DNA from: an uncultured Bacteroidales bacterium
GTDB lineage: Bacteria > Bacteroidota > Bacteroidia > Bacteroidales > Paludibacteraceae
Direction: 5' to 3'
Assembly (NCBI GenBank): GCA_902779705.1
Contig: CACZCR010000003.1
Coordinates: 310,001 to 374,000 of the forward strand
Length of the DNA: 64,000 nt
Numbering within the stretch: position 1 is the first letter of the stretch; each line of letters begins with the position of its first letter. The notes beneath the pieces are model-generated. The model had not been told where the DNA came from. It worked only from the letters and a program-made list of their open reading frames with translations, and made no database searches. Below, piece by piece: positions 60,830-64,000 of the stretch. Both the position numbers and the translations under genes were made by a program.

Positions 60830-61102
60830 AGTAGAGCGGAATATTTGATTTATTGTCAAGAAAAACGCTGCATTTTTTACGTATTGTCAAAATCCGTCAA
60901 TTTCTCCACATCTTGACTTTGCGTCAAAAACAACCCCTCGTTTCTAGACTTTGCGTAAATTTTGGCATTCTGCTCGTCTGGGCGGTGCTGGCTACCCTAA
61001 GCTCACTGGAGGTGAGGTTCTTGTCGCAAGCCACTTCCGACGAGCGAAAGCTCCGAAAATATTGCAACTTTTTACAAAATCTGACAATTTTCTTCCTAAA
61101 AA
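60830..61102. other. Gene-free spacer with a nested inverted repeat
   Basis: Between two divergent promoters. It contains short repeats of GACTTTGCGT (near 60915 and 60946). It also has a nested palindrome: GCTCGTC/GACGAGC (60972-60978, 61039-61045), TGGCT/AGCCA (60989-60993, 61029-61033) and CTCAC/GTGAG (61002-61006, 61012-61016). A competing hairpin, GAGC-GAAA-GCTC, is at 61042-61053. Small frames here look accidental. Confidence 0.55.
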
Positions 61103-61134
61103 TTTGCATATATCACAAAAAAGCACTACCTTTG
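61103..61134 (+). promoter_or_regulatory. Promoter of the hypothetical gene at 61292
   Basis: TTTGCATATATC from 61103, 20-nt spacer, TACCTTTG at 61127-61134. The leader is about 150 nt. Confidence 0.85.
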
Positions 61135-61155
61135 CACCGTCTTCGACCTATGTGA

Positions 61156-61199
61156 GCCGACGGTCACCCGACGGTCAGCCGACAGTCAACCGACAGTCA
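61156..61199. repeat. 11-bp tandem repeat, four units, in a leader
   Basis: GCCGACGGTCA, CCCGACGGTCA, GCCGACAGTCA, ACCGACAGTCA at 61156, 61167, 61178 and 61189. Only the first base and one internal base vary. It lies in the transcribed leader of the gene at 61292. Confidence 0.9.
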
Positions 61200-61291
61200 A
61201 TACATCCGCGGACCAAAAAAATGACCGATTTTTTATACGTAATTACTATATTATATATTTATATATAATATACATTTTAACACTTATTTTT

Positions 61292-61651
61292 ATGTCAAAA
61301 GTAGATACCTCCTCAGCCATCAATCAGATCCATGGTAAGCCCAACAAAAAGGACCCGGGCTATTTTTACGTACGTAATGGCAAGCAACTCTACCGCACTC
61401 GAGAAGAGACTTACCAGAAAAAACAGTCTCCCAAGCAGAAATATAACTCTGCCGCCTTCGCCTATGCTAATGGCCAACTGGCAATCCTTAAAGCCAACCC
61501 TGAATCCGAAGCACAACTGACTGCCGAATTCGAAGCCTCCAAACATTGCGCCTCTAATGGCAAAATATACGACACCCTCTGGTCCTGGAAATTCAACTCC
61601 CTGCTCTACGAATACAAACAATCCCACCCGTTTGCACAATGGCAAGAGTGA
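61292..61651 (+). CDS. Hypothetical basic protein, 119 residues
   Basis: No signal peptide or membrane helix. N-terminal third is Lys-rich ('KPNKKDPGYFYVRNGKQLYRTREETYQKKQSPKQKYNSAAF'), the rest helical with 'SWKFNSLLYEYKQSHPFAQW'. It could bind nucleic acid; I recognise no family. A strong promoter and a repeat-containing leader precede it, so it is expressed. The codon pattern is like that of its neighbours. Confidence 0.6.
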   Translation: MSKVDTSSAINQIHGKPNKKDPGYFYVRNGKQLYRTREETYQKKQSPKQKYNSAAFAYANGQLAILKANPESEAQLTAEFEASKHCASNGKIYDTLWSWKFNSLLYEYKQSHPFAQWQE

Positions 61652-61690
61652 ACTTCAAAAACAATAAAATTACTTTTTGTGGCACATAAA

Positions 61691-61722
61691 TTTGCATGTG
61701 TGCAAAATTTTTTGTAACTTTG
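61691..61722 (+). promoter_or_regulatory. Promoter of ychF
   Basis: TTTGCATGTGTG from 61691, 20-nt spacer, TAACTTTG at 61715-61722. Confidence 0.8.
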
Positions 61723-61774
61723 CACCCGAAATGGATAACTGACTACGGAGACTCTCCGGTTGCAGCGGATTAGA

Positions 61775-61810
61775 AAATCGTAAATCGTAAATTGTTAAAT
61801 CGTAAATAGT
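61775..61810. repeat. 7-bp AT-rich tandem repeat before ychF
   Basis: AAATCGT, AAATCGT, AAATTGTT, AAATCGT, AAATAGT, five units in the ychF leader just before the start codon. The TAA inside each unit falls in different frames because the period is 7. Confidence 0.85.
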
Positions 61811-61814
61811 ATAT

Positions 61815-62921
61815 ATGTCATTACAATGTGGAATAGTGGGTTTGCCGAATGTGGGCAAGAGTACCCTTTTCAACTGTTTGAGTAACGCGAAGGCACAGAG
61901 TGCCAATTTTCCTTTTTGTACGATAGAGCCGAATGTGGGTGTGATCACGGTTCCGGACGAGCGTTTGATCAAGTTGGGTGAGATCTGTAAGCCGGAGCGC
62001 GGTGTGATACCGACGACGGTGGAGATAGTGGATATAGCCGGATTGGTGAAAGGCGCGAGCAAGGGTGAAGGCTTAGGAAACAAGTTTCTGGCCAACATCC
62101 GCGAGACGGACGCTATCATCCATGTGTTGCGCTGTTTTGATGACGAGAACGTGGTGCATGTAGACGGGACGGTTGATCCGGTGCGCGACAAAGAGATCAT
62201 CGATGCGGAGTTGCAGTTGAAAGATCTGGAGACGGTAGAGAGCAGGATTCAGAAGTGTGAGAAAGCGGCCCGCGCGGGTGGAGACAAGAATGCGAAGTTG
62301 CAGTTAGAGGTGTTGCTTCGTTATCGTGAGGCGCTGTCGCAAGGCAAGAACGCCCGCACGGTGGAGCTGGATAACAAAGATCAGGAAGCCGCAGCCAAGG
62401 ACTTGTTCCTGTTGACCAACAAACCCGTCATGTACGTCTGCAACGTCGATGAGTCGGCTGCCGTGTCCGGCAATGCGTACGTGGAGCAGGTGAAAGAAGC
62501 TGTCAAAGACGAAGATGCACAAGTGTTGGTACTGGCAGCCAAGATCGAGAGCGAGATAGCTGAGCTGGAGACCTACGAGGAGCGTCAGATGTTTCTCGAG
62601 GAGATAGGGTTGAAGGAGAGTGGCGTGAACAGACTGATCAAGGCGGCTTATGCGCTACTGAACCTTCGTACCTTCCTGACGGCGGGTAGTGATGAGGTGC
62701 GTGCGTGGACGTTCCGCGCGGGATATAAGGCGCCGCAGTGTGCGGGCGTGATCCATACGGATTTTGAGCGTGGGTTTATTAGGGCTGAGGTGATCAAGTA
62801 TGAGGATTTTGTGACGCTGGGCGGCGAGGCACAATGTCGTGCAGCGGGTAAGTTGGGAATAGAAGGCAAGGAGTATCTGGTGCAGGATGGAGACATTATG
62901 CATTTCTTGTTCAATGTGTAG
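61815..62921 (+). CDS. ychF: Ribosome-associated ATPase YchF
   Basis: 368 residues. OBG-family protein with ATPase activity that binds ribosomes. G1 'GIVGLPNVGKSTLFNCL', the G3 region 'VEIVDIAGLVKGASKGEGLGNKFLANI', a coiled-coil insertion (about 130-200) and the C-terminal TGS domain ('RAWTFRAGYKAPQCAGVIHTDFERGFIRAEV') are all present. It has its own promoter. Confidence 0.97.
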   Translation: MSLQCGIVGLPNVGKSTLFNCLSNAKAQSANFPFCTIEPNVGVITVPDERLIKLGEICKPERGVIPTTVEIVDIAGLVKGASKGEGLGNKFLANIRETDAIIHVLRCFDDENVVHVDGTVDPVRDKEIIDAELQLKDLETVESRIQKCEKAARAGGDKNAKLQLEVLLRYREALSQGKNARTVELDNKDQEAAAKDLFLLTNKPVMYVCNVDESAAVSGNAYVEQVKEAVKDEDAQVLVLAAKIESEIAELETYEERQMFLEEIGLKESGVNRLIKAAYALLNLRTFLTAGSDEVRAWTFRAGYKAPQCAGVIHTDFERGFIRAEVIKYEDFVTLGGEAQCRAAGKLGIEGKEYLVQDGDIMHFLFNV

Positions 62922-62979
62922 TTAGTAGAAAGTAGAAAGACCGCTTCGCTCAAAGAGGAAAGACAAAAGAGAAAAGCAA

Positions 62980-63996
62980 ATGGATATCATTAATAGTTTA
63001 TTAGCCTACGGATGGTGGGTGGCGGCGATATGTATCGTCGTTGGCTTTGTGGCGCTGGTGAAGGGCGCGGACTGGCTGGTGGACGGTGCGTCGGCTGTGG
63101 CTAAGCGATTTGGCATATCGGACCTGGTGATCGGTTTGACGGTGGTAGCGTTTGGTACGTCGATGCCTGAGTTTGTGGTGAACATGGTCTCCGTGGCCGA
63201 GGGTTCAACCGACCTGGCGATCACCAATATACTGGGCTCGAACATCATCAACACCTTAGTCATATTGGGTTTGACGGCCTTGGTCTATCCGATCGTGTCG
63301 CAGAAGCGGAGTCGTGATTTTGACATACCGATGTCTATTATAGCAGGTGTGCTGGTGTTTGCGGCGGTGAGTGTTCAGTCGCCGTGGGGAGAGACAGAAC
63401 GCGGCGTAGGAAGGCTGGCCGGTATAGGATTGCTGGCGATGTTCGGCTATTTTTTGTACAACACGTTCCGCCACGCCAAGGATCATCCGGATGAGAGCGG
63501 ATTAGTGGATGATGGGGTGAGTGGATTAGTGGTTAGTGGTATGTCGGTCGGTAAGGCGGTGCTGCTGATGGTGGTAGGTATAGCGGGGTTGGTGATCGGC
63601 GGTGAGTTGATCGTGAAGAGTGCGGTGGATATAGCGACGCGGATGGGTGTGAGTGAGGCGGTGATCGGCTTGACGGTAGTGGCGTTGGGTACATCGTTGC
63701 CGGAGTTGGCGACCTCGGTGATGGCGGCCTTTAAGAAAAACTGCGATATTGCATTAGGCAATGTCATAGGGTCGAATATATTCAATGTGTTCTTTGTGTT
63801 GGCTACGAGTGCGGTGATTCATCCGCTGCCGGCGTATGAGGGGATAGAGTTGGATGCATGGGTAGCGGCGATCGGCAGTATTGTGGTATGGCTGGCGGTG
63901 AAGACGAACAAAGAACGCAAGATCAAACGTTGGGCAGGTGGATTGCTGTTGCTGATCTATGCGTCGTATTTGACCTATAGGTTGATGAATGTGTAA
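62980..63996 (+). CDS. Sodium/calcium exchanger family protein
   Basis: 338 residues with ten to eleven membrane helices in two inverted repeats. The alpha-repeat motifs are 'VVAFGTSMPEFVVNMVSV' with 'ITNILGSNIINTLVILG', and 'VVALGTSLPELATSVMAAF' with 'GNVIGSNIFNVFFVL'. It is a YrbG-like CaCA exchanger, probably extruding Ca2+ against Na+ or H+. The spacer to ychF contains TAGAAAG repeats. The stop codon TAA ends 4 bp before the window edge. Confidence 0.92.
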   Translation: MDIINSLLAYGWWVAAICIVVGFVALVKGADWLVDGASAVAKRFGISDLVIGLTVVAFGTSMPEFVVNMVSVAEGSTDLAITNILGSNIINTLVILGLTALVYPIVSQKRSRDFDIPMSIIAGVLVFAAVSVQSPWGETERGVGRLAGIGLLAMFGYFLYNTFRHAKDHPDESGLVDDGVSGLVVSGMSVGKAVLLMVVGIAGLVIGGELIVKSAVDIATRMGVSEAVIGLTVVALGTSLPELATSVMAAFKKNCDIALGNVIGSNIFNVFFVLATSAVIHPLPAYEGIELDAWVAAIGSIVVWLAVKTNKERKIKRWAGGLLLLIYASYLTYRLMNV

Positions 63997-64000
63997 ATAA

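Noticed and set aside
60924..61109. 61-codon minus-strand and 100-codon plus-strand frames in the spacer
   Set aside because: They run through the palindrome and a promoter; composition is unlike the neighbouring genes.

Overview
The window looks like the chromosome of a Bacteroidales bacterium (Bacteroidota), most likely an uncultured relative of the Paludibacteraceae or Porphyromonadaceae. Three things point there. It has a complete type IX secretion core operon (porP-porK-porL-porM-porN) with an upstream DUF2795 gene. Its promoters have the Bacteroidota form, a TTTG box, a spacer and TAnnTTTG, which I could place by eye at about 20 sites. Its gene blocks (ftsX-DUF3098-uppP-truB-queA, NfeD-FloA, PorT-type barrels, GT3-like glycogen synthase, C69 dipeptidase) are those of the order.

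Layout. 1-3254: end of a glycosyltransferase gene, an outer-membrane barrel gene, then malY and a PorT-family barrel gene on the minus strand. 3342-3815: tRNA-Glu and rpsT in one small transcription unit. 3839-10576 (minus): ftsX, DUF3098, uppP, truB, queA, ung and a polA that has lost its proofreading domain. 10652-17115 (minus): the type IX secretion operon. 17323-18668 (minus): corrinoid adenosyltransferase and a methyltransferase. 18794-19408: a nitroreductase-like lipoprotein.

19468-24889 is a 5.4-kb integrated element in the 3' end of tRNA-Pro(CGG), bounded by a 12-bp direct repeat. It carries a NUMOD3-like small gene, a putative rolling-circle Rep, a candidate structured RNA, a secreted protein gene, an XRE repressor divergent from a small serine recombinase, a 47-codon ORF and a large serine integrase. 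The integrase gene runs through the attachment site into the tRNA. In the excised circle the same frame would continue into the other end of the element and give a different, longer C-terminus. This is the most interesting feature of the window.

24976-27767 (minus): a lipoprotein gene probably co-transcribed with tRNA-Pro, and topA. 27908-35450 (plus): NfeD, FloA, a nitrilase-family amidase, recJ, tdk, priA and a CPBP protease. 35419-37763 (minus): a conserved hypothetical and parE. 37944-39176: a nucleoside-recognition (SpmA/SpmB-like) membrane protein. 39177-46021 (minus): a seven-gene run with a pRiA4b-type protein, miaA, a PKD lipoprotein, glycogen synthase, C69 dipeptidase and two envelope proteins. 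46276-53532 (plus): a polyamine uptake operon (potA, potB, a potC with an extra N-terminal periplasmic domain, potD), then ybeY, two L,D-transpeptidase genes and an SH3 protein gene. 53536-59813 (minus): NlpC/P60 hydrolase, nadB, comF, uxaA and uxaB. 60048-60780: the remnant of a secreted protein with a type IX-like sorting tail, broken at an 8-nt A run. 61292-63996: a hypothetical gene, ychF and a Na+/Ca2+ exchanger gene.

Two themes recur. The promoters share an extended upstream box (TTTGCATATrTC) and an exact 20-nt spacer. Many intergenic spacers are built of short tandem repeats (7, 8, 9 or 11 bp), several of which begin at a stop codon.
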